Below, one piece after another: positions 21,300 through 33,471 of a stretch of DNA of 64,000 bases. The first letter of the stretch is position 1. Every line of letters begins with the position of its first letter. Origin of the DNA: Sclerotiophoma versabilis (taxonomy: Eukaryota > Ascomycota > Dothideomycetes > Pleosporales > Didymellaceae); assembly GCA_012274445.1 (NCBI GenBank), contig JAAROD010000015.1, positions 1,426,001-1,490,000 of the forward strand. The letters run 5' to 3'. Under the pieces are notes generated by a model. The model saw only the letters and a program-made list of their open reading frames with translations, ran no database searches and was not told where the DNA came from. The translations under genes were made by a program, and so were the position numbers.

Positions 21300-21585
21300 A
21301 TGTCCCACGATCAGAACGGAGGGCGGGCCCCAAACGCAGATGCTGATTTCGCTGAAGTACGCTGCTTCACGACCACACTGGGACCGCTCCTAACCGCTAC
21401 CACAGGCAATGAAGGAGCTCGCGCGAGGCGAACGAACCGCCTCTGCACTGGAGAGCCACCTGGACTCGCTGGAGAAAAAGATCGAGGAGCTACTGGCGCA
21501 GGCTGAGAAGGCCGAGAAAGATGCGCAGGCTGGCGCCTCCAAGAGCGAGAAGCCATCTTCCCAAGATCAAGCCAAAGGCTCATGA
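21300..21585 (+). CDS. Small coiled-coil protein, unknown function (78 aa)
   Basis: Two exons: 21300-21356 and 21406-21585, with a GTACGC donor and CACAG acceptor in phase 0; the intron contains CTAAC. The product has a polar N-terminus (MSHDQNGGRAPNADADFAE). An amphipathic helix with heptad-like spacing follows (AMKELARGERTASALESHLD, then SLEKKIEELLAQAEKAEKDA), about residues 20-62. The tail is Ser/Lys/Gln-rich. No membrane segment or signal. It looks like a subunit of a larger coiled-coil complex, but I cannot name it. Too small for many automatic predictors, and easily missed because neither exon alone is striking. Confidence 0.62.
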
Positions 21586-21875
21586 GGCAGTGTCGACTGC
21601 CCGAATCCAGCAGCAACGACGAACCAAAGGTAGCAGAAAGCTTCCTTTGCCACGTTTTTCGCCTCCAACAAGCTGCAAACCTCCAGACCTGAGCATTTTA
21701 GCAAGCCCGATGTAACGCTACCAACGAGATCGATGGGTGCAATGACCAAATACATAAAAGTTGTTCGTTAGAGGGAGAGGGTATGGTATAGAAGGGGGTT
21801 TGACACCGTCTTTCATGAAAGCAGCACAATTTGTCTATATTGGGTATCTATACACTCGCGCCTTCACAAGGCCAA

Positions 21876-23100
21876 CTACAAGCCTCCAATCGTTGAGGGC
21901 TTCACCTCTGGGCCCTGGGCCTGGAAAGCCTTCTCCAAATGGAACACACTTTCGCTGTCCTTCTCGAACACGCCCACCTCGGTGATGATGCCATCGATGA
22001 GCTCGGCAGGGGTTACATCGAACGCAGGGTTCCACACATTGATGCCGTTCGCTGCAATGCTGACAGTCTCTACAACTGCGAGATCCAAGTTAACTCCATC
22101 GTAGCGAGGCCCTTTGACCAAAGTGACTTCTTTGCCAGGTCGCTCTTCGATGACAATGTCTGCTCCAGACTTGGTCTTCAGGTCGATCGTAGTCCTAGGC
22201 GCAGCGACAAGGAACTTGACACCATGATGCTTAGCAAGGATAGCCAAGGAATAAGTACCAATTTTGTTAGCTGTGTCACCGTTCGCGGCAACACGGTCAG
22301 CACCGACGACGATGCCAGCAATGTTCTCGCTTTCGCCTTTGAGTCGGAGAAGCGCCGCAGCCATGGAATCTGTGACCAAGGTGGCCGGTATTTGGTCATG
22401 TACCAGTTCGAAAGCAGTCAGCCTTGAGCCTTGATTGTATGGGCGTGTCTCCGAGCAAAAGGCATGCTTCAATGACCCATTCGAGTGCAACGACCGAATA
22501 ACACCCAGAGCAGTTCCGTATCCAGCAGTTGCAAGTGATCTGACAAGTTCAGCAACGTCACCCAAACTTGAGGGTGCGAACATACCCGGTGTTGCAGTGT
22601 GTTAACATGCTCACTGGCCCCTTCTTTCCGGCTTTTGTGTTCTTCACTATCCATTCTGCGCCATGCTTGCCAATGTTCTCGTTGTCGCTCACATCATCAA
22701 CGAGCATCTGCTCAGCGGCTCCAACATAAGCCTCCCTTACAGAATCCCCGCTAGCCCCATCCTTTGCGGCAGCTTCCTCAGTGATCTTCCTCAACTTGCC
22801 TGCTGCGTCTGCAAGGTTTACAGCAGTCGGTCGGCTAGTCACTAGGTAGTCCAACTTCTCCGTAATGAAGACTTGCACTTCCTCTGCCACCGTCGAGATC
22901 TTCATGTTTGTGAGTTCGACTGCCAAAGCGAGAGCGGCAACAATCGCAATCGCAGGTGCTCCTCGAGTTCGCATCTCCTTGATTGCATGCCATGCATCGG
23001 TGCTGGAGTAGATGTGGTCATATTCTTCGGCATGAGGCAGCTTGAGCTGGTCAAGGATCTCAAGTTGTCCCCGCGTGTATTTGATCGCCTGGAGCACCAT
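21876..23100 (-). CDS. MRI1: Methylthioribose-1-phosphate isomerase
   Basis: Two exons: 23100-22586 and 22539-21876, separated by a 46-nt intron; 392 residues. The enzyme converts 5-methylthioribose-1-phosphate to the ribulose form in the methionine salvage pathway. The family marks are all present: MRTRGAPAIAI near residue 45, the catalytic cysteine in LTHCNTG, formed right at the exon junction ([20 protein letters not shown]), and the catalytic aspartate in GADRVAANGDTANKIGTY. ETRPYNQGSRLTAFEL and AFDVTPAELIDGIITEVG are also typical of the eIF2B-related fold. Splicing across the donor GTATGT is required to restore the active-site loop. The length matches fungal Mri1. A 504-bp divergent promoter is shared with an aldo-keto reductase. 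Confidence 0.95.
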
Positions 23101-23604
23101 GTTGTTGGTTTTGAAGTCAGTTGAAGCGTTGCTTGCTGAGGCAAAAAATTCGAGAATGCGAGCTTTGGGTCGTCATTTCGTGAGGTCTGCCCCACCATCA
23201 GCAAGCGTGATAGAGGGGCAACTACACTGCAGAGGAGACAAGCATCACAGTACACACATCAAAGCTTCTGCCATGAGCAATTGATGCCCTGGCACAACGT
23301 TCTTGATGACAAAATACCTTCAAATGCATTTCCGATAACTCACGCAAAGCTCGAATCCACTAATCAGACCCACAGTCAAGCTCAAAGAGCTCCAATGCAA
23401 TGACATCAGGACTACCTAGACGAGCGCCTGGTATGCACAAGGCGGCGTTTAGAGCCGCCAGGGCAGGAGCAATCTGTCCACTCTGCGCTTCCTCTCATGC
23501 TCACTACACCTCGTTTTATCAGTTCCTCATATTTTGCCATCTGCAAGCCAACAATAACTCATAACTCTCATCGTTATTCAACCATCATTAGGAGCGCCTC
23601 CACA
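23101..23604. promoter_or_regulatory. Divergent promoter of MRI1 and the aldo-keto reductase gene
   Basis: About 500 bp lie between the two start codons. A CT-rich stretch near 23475-23500 precedes the reductase. An in-frame ATG at 23497 falls in this region and could extend the reductase. Confidence 0.45.
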
Positions 23605-24499
23605 ATGTCAAAACTCAGCTTGAACTCCACACTCCCTCTCCCCAACTCGTCTCACAAGATTCCTCAGCTCGGCTTCGGTGTCTACCAGTCGCCCCCAGAG
23701 ACATGTGTCAAGTCCTGTCTCACAGCCCTGAAGGCTGGCTACCGACACATCGACACAGCACAGTACTACGCGAACGAAGAGCAAGTCGGACAGGCGTTGA
23801 GGGAGTCTGGCCTCAAGCGCGAGGAGGTTTACCTCACGACTAAGATCCTCAGTCCAGGCAACGACGTCGATTCGACATACAAGAGTGTTTTGGAGAGTGT
23901 CGAGAAGCTGTCTGGTAAGGATGGATATGTGGATCTTTTCCTGATTCACAGCCCCAACGCAGGGCCGGAGAAGAGGAGGCTGATGTGGCTCGCACTGGAG
24001 AGGGCCAAGGCAGAGGGCAAGGCACGCGAGATTGGCGTCAGCAACTATGGCATCGGTCACATTGAGGAGATTAAGAAGATTGGCAAGGTCTGGCCACCTG
24101 CCATCAACCAGATCGAGGTGTGTGAAGTACAAAACCGAGATTCCAGTCACTGACACATTCAAGCTCCACCCCTGGTGCCAGCAAAAGGATGCCGTCAAGT
24201 ACTGCCAGGATAACAACATCATCGTCGAAGCATACTGCCCGCTAGTCCGCAACAAGAAGGCCGACGACCCAACGTTGCAGAGCATCGCGAAGAAGCACAA
24301 CGTAAGCGACGCTCAGGTACTCGTACGCTGGAGTCTACAGCGGGGTTTTGTACCCCTCCCCAAGAGCGACACGCCGTCCCGGATCGAGAAGAATGCAGAC
24401 CTCTACAGCTTCGAGCTTGACAACGAGGACATGGCCAAGCTGGACGGCCTGGACCAGGCAGAGAAGGGCGCGCTTGTGCAGGCAGTCAGCAACGAGTAG
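23605..24499 (+). CDS. Aldo-keto reductase
   Basis: Two exons: 23605-24117 and 24164-24499; 282 residues. NADPH-dependent reduction of aldehydes or ketones is expected. The catalytic tetrad is visible: Asp and Tyr in RHIDTAQYYANE, Lys in LTTKIL and His in LFLIHSP. The barrel marks GVSNYGIGHIEEI and PPAINQIE, the latter ending at the splice site and completed by LHPWCQQ, are present. The cofactor-binding end (LPKSDTPSRIEKNADLYSF) is complete. The chosen start is the second in-frame ATG. An upstream one at 23497 would add 36 residues rich in Ser, Thr, Arg and aromatic residues, similar to a mitochondrial presequence. The exact substrate is unknown. Confidence 0.92.
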
Positions 24500-24807
24500 G
24501 AATCGGGCGAATTACAAATACCCGTTCGCCGCCAACGCGATCCTATCCAAGAACTCCTGAATGAGGTATCGAGGAGGTTGGAAGCTTGGGTTCGGATACA
24601 GCGCTCCACACGCTGGGCGGACCAGAGTTACATCAAGGAGAAGCGCGTGCGGCGTGTTAGGAGAACAAAAGAACCCGTTGAATGCTGGACATATCCGTCG
24701 TGCTCAGAACCTCGGGAACCGAAGGATATCAACCACTGAGCAGATCTCTTGCACTGATATTCGACTCTGTAGACATAGCCCTGAAGTGCATGAATCCATT
24801 ATCACTC

Positions 24808-24828
24808 CTGCCTGCCTGCCTGCCTGCC
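24808..24828. repeat. CTGC tetranucleotide array
   Basis: About five copies of CCTG/CTGC. Confidence 0.9.
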
Positions 24829-25184
24829 GTAACTACACACCCAACCCGTGCATTACACCACTACCGCCCAAACATGTACCCTCACACTTAGTCTGCCAGG
24901 AGAAGAGTCTCACCCACAAGCAGTTCTGAAAGGAAGTGCGACCGCCCCCACCCAAGCGCACGGCTGGGTAGACGGCGGAATTGCTCTTGCGCAGGATCCC
25001 CCGAGAGGGCCAGACCGTCGCTGCCATGGGGCAAGGCAGGACGTCTGTGAATCTGTTCACGCGCTGTCTCACGGGATATGGTGCCAAAAGGCGGGAAGGG
25101 AAATGGGAAATGTATTGGCTTTTGCGGCTTGTTGGCGCGATGCTAAACGCCGAGAATGCTAGAGTAGAGTATAGTACAACACGT

Positions 25185-25206
25185 TCATACATACATACAT
25201 ACATAC
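25185..25206. repeat. ATAC tetranucleotide array
   Basis: About five copies of ATAC lie just downstream of the CYM1 stop codon, in its 3' UTR. Confidence 0.9.
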
Positions 25207-25219
25207 GACGTAAAATTAA

Positions 25220-28200
25220 TCATGCCGCCGCCGCCGCCGCAGCAGCAGCAGTAGCAGTAGCTTCAGGAGTAATGCCCTGGGCTTGGGCAACCTGTTCAAT
25301 CTTCTCCGCCATGCCCAAGTCTCTAAACTCCCACCCGTTCGCGGCAGAAGCCCAGTCCTTCTTCTCGCCGAGCACAGCGATGTTGGCCTCGCCGGCGCGC
25401 CGCACAAGGAACTCGTCGGCAACACGCTGCACCTGCTCGGCCGTCACGTCCAACAACTGCTCGCGCCTGGTCTGCAGCATCTCGTCCGAGACACCGGACA
25501 GGAAGAGCCGCATGCCCTCCCTGCTCACGCTCTGCGGGGCGTCGTATCCCTGGAAAGCGGAAAGCTTTGCTTCCTCGAGATCCTGCGCGCTCCATGCGCG
25601 GTCCCGCGCCCACGCGCCCGCTTCGCTCATCACTTTCATGCTGTTCGTTGGATTCGGGTCCCGGTACGAGTACATGCCGAAGACGCCGCCGAGACCGCGC
25701 GCGTAGGCGCCGCCCCCGTATGCGCCGCCTTTTTCGCGGATCTCGGGGTGCAGCGACTTGAATGTGAGCAGCTTGGCGAGGATCTCGAGTGGCGCGCCGG
25801 CCGGGTCGGTGTACGGGACTGTCTTCACCGCGCGGGCAGAGTAGTACACCTGGTAGGGCAGGGGGAAGAAGGATTTTGCGTTGCGGGGGTATGTGTTTTC
25901 TTGAGTGGTTGCGGGGACGGCGACAGATTTGGGGAGGGCGTTGAGGAAGGTAGCGAGGGCGTCTTGGTTGGGTGTTGCGGACTCAGTGCCGCAGTTCAGG
26001 GCAACGCGGAAGTTGGATGAGTTTGCGATGACGAAAGACTGGATGGTTTTCAGCTTTTGGATCACGTCTGTGAGCGACTCGAGGGAGGCAAGGCTGGTTG
26101 TCAGTTTGACTTGTGTGAGGCCACCGGTCTGTTCTGCCAGTCGTCCTACTGAGGTGATGCCTGCTTCGGCGTATCGCATGGCATACGAATGGCCAGAAGA
26201 GGCAATGTTGTTGACAGCGCCGCTTGACGAGGCTTGGAGGAGTTCCCTAATCTTCTTCTCTGCTTCTGGGCTTTCGAAGTCTGTTTCTTGCAAGATTGTG
26301 CGTAATAGCTCGTACATGTCGGGGATGTTACGATCAAGGGCGTAGCCTGAGAACGCGATGCCTTCCTCGTACGAGTCGAGCGAAAGTGGCGATTGATTGG
26401 AATGGTAGCCAACCGAGATGCCTCCGGTCTTGAGCTTGATCAGTTCTTCCAACTGCTCCATTGTCTTGTTCTTCGTACCCAAGCGCATGAGGGCGTCTGT
26501 GAAAAGGGGGATCAGCTCTCTCAGCTCGTCTGGCAGATTCTCCAATCGGTGTACGGCGCGGAAGTAGGTCAGACCGTTTGTAGGAGCTTCACGCCATTGC
26601 ACCTTAACACTGCCAATGTTGGTATGACGAAGAGGTTTCCTCTCCTTCTCGCGCGGAATGTCCTTGACATGGACAGTAGGTAAGCAGCTGAGATCCTCAT
26701 TCCTGGCCTTCTCTTGAACCACAAGCAACTCCAGTTCGCGCTTCTCGAGGTACTTCTGCGCCTCCTGCTCGTTTGCGAACTTGCTTGTTGTGTCGGCAAT
26801 CTTTCGGGCCAAACGTTGGCTTTCTTCCTCTACAAGTTCCTGGCTAAAGGTCTCGGATGGCTTCATGGTGAAGGTGAGAGTGTTCTCAGTGAGTAAATAC
26901 TTCTCAATGAGACTTTCCAGATAACCTCCTTCGGCGTACTTGTTCTGGAAAGCATCAACAGTTTCTTGCCATGCGAGCGCATCCATGGGATCGATGCCGT
27001 TGAACCAGCCGGGCTTCAGCCTTTGCATGATACCCATGCCAAAGTTGGCGGTCTTGTGCTTCAGCGACAGTTCCAATTGATGGAGAATGCCGTTGACCTT
27101 GATCTTGTCGAAGCCGTTCTGCCGAGACTCTTGGAATGTCTTCATGATAGCTTGTCTCACCTTGGGCACGTCCTCAGCCTTGACAGCATCCAGGCCAACC
27201 GAGAAAACTCCCCTTCGTCCTGCGCTATCGTAACCGGTGTTGGCGCTGAAGTCTGCGCCGAGGCCTGACTCGATCAGGTTGCGGTACAAGGGTGAACCGT
27301 AGCCATTCATCAGCAGACTGCTGAGAACACCGAGGGCGAAGTTTTCGACCGAGTCGGCAGTGTCGCCCATCAACCATGTGACCGATGTCTTGTACTGCTT
27401 GTCTTGAGGTACCAAGGGATCCAGAGGGCCGGGAACGGTGACCTCCTCCGGGCTGGTTAGCTCGATTGGGGACTTGACGTCCTGGTCCACCTGTATCTTG
27501 TCGAAGCTGCTCAAACGTTCGTTCACCTCTCTCAAGTGGTCGGCCAAGGGCATATCGCCATATGTCAGGATCTTAGCGTTGCTTGGGTGGTAGTGGTCGG
27601 CGTGGAATTTGCGCAGTTGCTCCCATGTCAGGTCGGTGATCTTCTGGGGGTCGCCACCAGAGTTGTTGATGGCGGGGAAGAGGTGGTCCTGGAAGCGAGC
27701 GTAGAACAGGTAGCTTGCGTCCGAGGTCTGGCCCTTCATCTCGTTGTACACGACACCCTTGAAGACCAGCTTCTTCGCGCTTGGGTCGTCGGTCTCGGCT
27801 GCCAATGGGTTCTCAGGCCCAATGCGCCACCCTTCCTGGGTGAAGTCGTTCTCCTTCAGCAGCGGGTTCAGCGTCGCGTCGAGGTAGACGGACATGAGGT
27901 TCTGGAAGTCCTGGGCGTTGGTGGTGGCAAAGGGGTAGGCGGTGTGGTCGGGGAAGGTCCAGGCGTTCATGAAGTTGGACAGCGAGCGCGGCAGCATCTT
28001 GAAGAAGGGGTCGCGAATGGGGTACCTGGCGGTGGTCAGCGGAGGGTTGCGTACAGACAGGCCGACTGCCTACTTCTCGCTGCCACATAGCGTCGTGTGC
28101 TCGAGGATGTGCGGCACTCCCGTGTCGTCTGGCGGGTTGGTCTTGAAGCCGATGGAGAAGCAGTTGTTGGCATCGTCGCGCGCAATGTGGAGGTACTCGG

Positions 28201-28420
28201 CGCCGGTCTTGTCGTGCTGCAGGTGGAGTGCCGTCAACTCCAGCTCGGGCACCTGCTTGACGCGCCTGAGGGTGAAGCCGTGGAGCTGGTCGCCGACGCG
28301 CGGGAAGTTGGAGGCATCGGTGACGGCTGCATGTCCGCGTGCGAAGATGCGCGCCGGGCGCTGCAGATGCGTCCGTAGCGCCCGGGTGCTGTGGAGCTGC
28401 AGGCGGGCGGTGCGCAGCAT
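25220..28420 (-). CDS. CYM1: Mitochondrial presequence protease Cym1 (PreP)
   Basis: Two exons: 28420-28074 and 28025-25220; 1050 residues. Cym1/PreP is a matrix metalloprotease of the M16C family that degrades cleaved presequences. The N-terminus (MLRTARLQLHSTRALRTHLQ) is a clear mitochondrial targeting peptide. The inverted zinc motif HILEH is at residues 104-108, followed by TTLCGSEKYPIRDPFFKMLPRS, which is restored exactly at the exon junction. NPSNAKILTYGD-type and VVYNEMKGQ segments, GMYSYRDPNP and the GGAYGGGAYA loop near the C-terminus are family marks. The final residues are an alanine run encoded by a GCG/GCC tract (about 25220-25250). Length fits fungal Cym1 (about 1000-1060). Divergent from taxilin. 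Confidence 0.95.
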
Positions 28421-29134
28421 GCTTGCGATGGTGGTGAGGCGGTCGCGGGCCAGAGGTGGGAAATGCCAGAGGGCTCGCGCGCCGCTTGCATGACGCTGAC
28501 GCCTCCCGCGCCGATTGGACGGACCAGCTGCGACGACTCGTCTGGACTAGTCGGCAAAATGGGCATTACTAAGCGTCGCGAGCGCAGCGCCGGCAGCGAG
28601 TGCTGCAGCGGCGTGCAGAGCAGAGCCCGGCCGTGTGGCATAGCGAGGCTGCAGGCGGGTGTGTGTAGCAGAGCACGGGAGCAGCGTGGGGGCGAGTGTA
28701 GGAGGAGCGCGTCTGGTCGAGCGACTAACGACTTGACTTTGCACTGTGAGGGCGGCCCCAGGCCCCTCCACCATTGCTGCGAGCCACTGCGTGCCACGGC
28801 GAGACCCTGCCCAATCCCCCCTGCCCACCCGGCGCGACCGCCAGACTGCACATAGCATCGACACGGGCGTCTTCCTGCAGAGCCCTGCCGCGCGCCCAGA
28901 GACGCGCTGCGAGCCCCGACGCCGTGCCGAGACGTCGCGGACGAGTGCCTCGCTGTGCGCAGCGTGCCTGAGGACCGCCGCCGCGGCCGCGAGTGCGCAC
29001 TGGTGCCCTGCACAGCGGCGACTCCCGCCCCTGAGACGTCCGTTGAGGCCCGTTGAGGACGCTGGCCGCCTGCAGCAGACGGCAGCAGGCCCACGACGAC
29101 CCCCAAGCGCCGCCCCGGGAGCCTCGACGACTCC
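28421..29134. promoter_or_regulatory. Divergent GC-rich promoter region of CYM1 and the taxilin gene
   Basis: This 714-bp stretch is very GC-rich between 28850 and 29130. Long open frames on both strands here follow from that composition and are not considered genes. Confidence 0.45.
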
Positions 29135-30874
29135 ATGGCCACCGTCGCCCAACAACGCCAACCGTCCGCCCAGTCCCACCCACACCCGACTGCGAGTCGC
29201 AGCGCCTCTGCCTCGCCCTCGCCCTCGCCCGCCATGGCCCCCGCCCAGCACGCCCCGGCGCCCGCGCCCGCGCCCGCGCCCGCGAAGAAGGGAAAGGGCA
29301 AGAAGGCGGCCGATCCGTCCGAGCAGCAGAAGCAGATCCAGGCCAAGATTGCGCAGCTGGAGCTCGACGCTGCCGGAGACAAGGAGCAGGAACTGGAAGT
29401 CGGTGCGTCATCTCTTTCCGTTGTCCTTGGGGCGAGCGAGGGCGCCGTGTCGCGTGCCACTTGCTGTGTCTGCCCTGCCGTGGGCCAGCTGTGGTGCGGG
29501 CAAGGCAGTGGGCGAACGGCATGTTACTGCGCTCTTGGACCGTCATCGGCTGACTTGTGTTTGTACAGAGCGCGAAGTCAAGAAGGCGAACCGTGAAATC
29601 GCCTCGCTCCTCTCCAACATGGACGGCCCCATGTCCCAGTTGACGGCCCTGCAGAAAAAGTACACCGAGCTGCTCTCCGACATGAAGCGCATGGAACGAG
29701 AGCACTCCAAGGCCAAGAAGCGCGGCGACCAGCTTCAGAAAGAGAAGGATGCCCAGAGGTCAGAGTTGACAAAGGTCACCACTATGAAAGACAAGCTCGA
29801 CAAGCTCTCCAGAGACTTTGCCAAGGAAAACAAGAAGCTCAAGGACGAACTTCACAAGCTCGAGAACAGCGAATCGACCGCGAGGCACGAGTTGCATACA
29901 CGGCTGGAGACTCTGATTGCAGAAGTCGACGATTGCATCAGAGTGGCCGAAGGGCCTGAACGACAGGATGAGCGCGACATTGAGCTAGACGAAGCGTGTG
30001 TCGCCTTCTTGCACAGACTGGACAAGACGCTGACCACAACCAGGTTTCGACTGAAATTCAAGTCCTTCATTGACCAGTATGAGATGCGGGAACTGCAGTT
30101 TCACTCCCTCCTTCGTACCAAAGAACTCGAGATACAGTACCAAATGGCTCGATTGGAGCAGCAGCGCAAACAACAAGAAGCCGAGTCTTCCAAGTCGCAC
30201 CAGTTGACAAGACAGGTCTCGACTTTCTCGCAAACCGAAACTGAGCTTAGGACTCAACTCAACATCTATGTTGAGAAGTTCAAGCAGGTGAGTCTCCCAA
30301 CGCTTCCCATTGTTGTTCTGGTAGCATCTTGGTTAATACTGACTAGATGCAGGTTGAGGAAACTCTCAACAACTCCAATGACCTGTTCCTGACCTTCCGT
30401 AAGGAGATGGAGGAAATGTCAAAGAAGACTAAGCGACTCGAGAAGGAGAATCAGAATCTACAACGCCACAAAGAAATCACCAATCGCAACATCGGAGAGA
30501 TGGTGGAAGAGCGGCAAAGGATGCAAGAAGAGCTTGCAAGAAAAACGAAAGAGGCCGAGGATCAACGCAAGAAGATCGCTCGCCTCGAGACGTTGTGTCG
30601 TGGGATGCAGGCCCAAGGACGCGGTCAAGTACCTATGGCTGAGCTTGAGGAGGACGAAGAGGTCACAGAGAGCGAGTACGACTACGAAGACGAAGAAGAC
30701 GATGAAGGGAGCGGCGAGTACGATGACGATACCGAGGAGGATGCCATCGATCCACCACCCGATCGTCGACCATTTGGGCCCGTACCGCCACCGCCGCCAC
30801 CGCCGCAAAACGTGAATGGCAAGATTGCTAGCCATAAACCGCCCAACGGGCAGATAAATGGAGTCAAGCGCTAG
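29135..30874 (+). CDS. Taxilin-family coiled-coil protein
   Basis: Three exons: 29135-29402, 29569-30287 and 30353-30874; 502 residues. Taxilins are long coiled coils that bind syntaxins (and, in animals, the nascent-chain complex) and are linked to vesicle traffic. The N-terminal 55 residues are low complexity (Ser/Pro/Ala and Lys). From about residue 75 to 395 the protein is a near-continuous coiled coil. The taxilin core is clear: ELQFHSLLRTKELEIQYQMA, then LNIYVEKFKQ joined across the intron to VEETLNNSNDLFLTFRKEME, then EMSKKTKRLEKENQ. The tail is acidic (EESEYDYEDEEDDEGS-like) with a Pro run. The ATG at 29135 is the first that opens the exon in frame. The open frame continues far upstream because of GC bias. 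Confidence 0.9.
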
Positions 30875-31516
30875 TTGTCATGCCTCAGAACTCAAAGTCA
30901 GTCCATTTTAGCTCTCTCGTGCTCCTTCCTCGCGACATTACACGTCACAGTGAAGTAGGTCCTGCGAGGCTCTTGACCGATGTTTCGTGCTGCGATACAG
31001 CGTCTTTCGCATAAGCAAGCAAAGGCCTAAAAACACGACTGGCTTCGCTCGACGCTTTGTATATTATTATCCGCATGGCAATGACATTCAGTCTGACTGC
31101 TCATCATCACGTCCCTGTTTCAATTCTCTTCAATCAACATAGTTCATCTGCTTGCAACAATGCCTTCAAAGTTCCAGCATCCAAGAAGAGAATATCGAGC
31201 CGAGCTGTTGACACGTTTGTTGTACTGACCTTTACAGTCTGGCGATTTTCGGCATCTTGGAACCCGGCACGGTTTTTGTCATGTGTCGTGTCGAGTCGAA
31301 AAGTCCCTGAACGCCTCGGCTCCACCGTTCCCCGCAAACCAGCCTTGGAGCGGCTGACAACAGCCGTTACTTAGCATCGACAACCCCAGATTCTCCATGC
31401 AGCTTGTATTTAGCCCCAGACCTCTGGCTTTGCGCTGCGCATTCTGTGATTTCTTCTTCCCTCCATAGGTTGCTGGATCTCTTTTGCCACAGATCCTCAG
31501 TATACACAGCCTCACA
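30875..31516. other. Intergenic region between taxilin and nitronate monooxygenase
   Basis: A 642-bp gap between tandem plus-strand genes that should hold the taxilin 3' UTR and the promoter of the next gene. No motif or gene was recognised. Confidence 0.45.
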
Positions 31517-32622
31517 ATGTCGACGCCTTCACTACAAACGCCGCTCTCGAAGCTCTTAGGGATACAGTACCCCATCATCCTCGCTGGTATGGCACGAACG
31601 TCTGGCGGCCCACTGGCAGCTGCCGTCTCGAACGCAGGTGGACTCGGTGTCATTGGAGGACTTGGTTACACGCCCGAACAATTGCAGTCCATCATCGATG
31701 ATCTTAAGAGCAACTTGGATGACAAGTCACTGCCCTTTGGTGTCGACCTCGCACTTCCTCAAGTCGGCGGTAGCGCGCGTAAAACCAACCACGACTACAC
31801 ACACGGCCAGCTCGACGACCTTATCGAAGTCACAATCAAGAATGGAGCAAAGCTGTTTGTTAGCGCTGTCGGTGTCCCGCCTGCGCGGACTATCAAGAGA
31901 CTCCATGAGGCCGGGATCTTGATCATGAACATGGTTGGGCACCCCAAGCACGCGGTCAAAGCCCTGGATGCTGGTGTAGACATTGTGTGCGCACAGGGTG
32001 GCGAAGGCGGTGGTAAGTAGAATCCTGCAGCATGCGGATGCAGAAGACACTGACGGTTTCAGGTCACACCGGCGATATTGCGAACAGCATCCTTATCCCA
32101 GCCGTCGTCGACGTTGCACGGAAGTACAAGTCGCCGCTCACCGGCCAGCCAGCCATGGTCGTCGCAGCAGGAGGCATCTACAACGGCCGCAGTCTTGCAA
32201 GCAGCCTGATGCAGGGCGCACAGGGTGTCTGGGTAGGCACACGATTCGTTGCGTCAACCGAAGCGGGATGTTCGAAGATGCACAAGGAGAATGTTGTCTC
32301 GGCGGACTTTACAGACACGGGACGGACCCTGGTTGTTTCCGGGCGACCGCTGAGAGTCAAGTATAACGACTACGTCAACGAATGGCATTCAAGAGAGAGC
32401 GAGATGAAGGCGCTGCTGGACAAGGGTATTGTGCCCCTTGCAAAGGACATGGATGACGGGAAGGACGTGGACATTCCGTTTCTGATGGGACAGGTTGCTG
32501 GTGTCATCCAGGATATTAAACCGGCGAAACAGATTGTGGATGAGATGGTGAGCGAAGCGGTGCATATGCTGAAGCTGGGCCAAACATTTATTGAGGCTGC
32601 GCCAATAGGGAGCAAGCTTTGA
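31517..32622 (+). CDS. Nitronate monooxygenase (2-nitropropane dioxygenase family)
   Basis: Two exons: 31517-32012 and 32063-32622; 351 residues. FMN-dependent enzymes of this family oxidise nitronates, for example the toxin propionate 3-nitronate, to aldehyde or keto acid. The N-terminal half has GIQYPIILAGMARTSGGPLA and AGGLGVIGGLGYTP. The flavin barrel continues through FVSAVGVPPARTIKRLHEAG and VCAQGGEGGG. The intron falls inside this Gly run, and splicing yields GGGHTGDIANSILIPAV with the conserved catalytic-region histidine. Next come VVAAGGIYNGRSLASSLMQG and GVWVGTRFVASTEA, the FMN phosphate-binding part. Length and order are normal for fungal members. No nitro-compound pathway genes are adjacent. 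Confidence 0.9.
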
Positions 32623-33471
32623 GGTAGATGACTAGGATGTGTCTCATGTGGCGGGAAAGCCCAGATGCAGCAGCAACTAATTAGTGTTTACTCAGAAAGT
32701 CGGGCCTGGAAGTATGTAGAGGTAATTGAGTTGTGGGTTGCATGTTACGAAAGCATCTGTAGTCTTCTAGCTACCTTTCAGGTCACGTAAATAGACTAAG
32801 GTTGACTTGACTACCTCCCAATGGGGACTTGGCTTGCGTGCATCCGGCCCTTTCCTCGACAGGAGAGGACGTGTAATGAAGGCCGGGCTGTCAAGTAGTA
32901 CCGCCACTCTGGTTGCACACCTGGCCAGGGTCTGGCTGTCACAACATGGATCAGTTCTCGAGTGGCTTGTCGCACAACAAGTTACGATAAATTATTGCCG
33001 TGCACTTGATTTTTCCCAGTTGCTTGGGGAAACAATCAATATCAGTCATTGCCATTGTAAATATAGGCACGGCTGTCCACGTCCCTGTTGCGGCAGGGCG
33101 CCGGGAGGATCTGCGCCGGGATTTGGGGGCAAACTGCGGAGTTCAGTTCAGGAGGTGACGGTCTCTCGCAACGGTCGACGACGCAAACTCGCTGCTCTGC
33201 CTGCCAAATCGAAGCGTCCGGAGAAGTGCGGCCTCTCCGTCTTCTTTCGCCAGCGACTCCCCGTTTCATCCCACGCACCGCGGCCTGGCTTGTGCGGCCT
33301 TCACCACGACGCGGCGCAGGCCAATCGTCCGATCACAGGCGGTGTTAGATGACGGCGCAAGCACGCCCGTCTCCACGCACAAGTGGCGCTTCTCATGAAT
33401 CCCAGGGCCACCGCTGAACAAGCTGCACAGAGAAAGAAGGTGCGTTGTTGGGGGGACTGTGGGGACAGCGC
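32623..33471. promoter_or_regulatory. Region upstream of the Kin4-like kinase gene
   Basis: This 849-bp gap holds the 3' UTR of the nitronate monooxygenase and the promoter of the kinase. An ATG at 33395 followed by 15 codons and a GTGCGT donor could be an extra first exon of the kinase. Confidence 0.4.

Larger units (their letters stand above)
24500..25219. other. Convergent intergenic region with simple repeats
   Basis: This 720-bp gap between converging genes carries a CTGC tetranucleotide array near 24808-24828 and an ATAC array near 25185-25206. No gene is supported. Confidence 0.5.

Noticed and set aside
28725..29705. Long minus-strand frames (up to 408 codons) across 28.2-29.7 kb
   Set aside because: They overlap CYM1 exon 1 and the taxilin exons, are driven by high GC content, and contain no recognisable domain.
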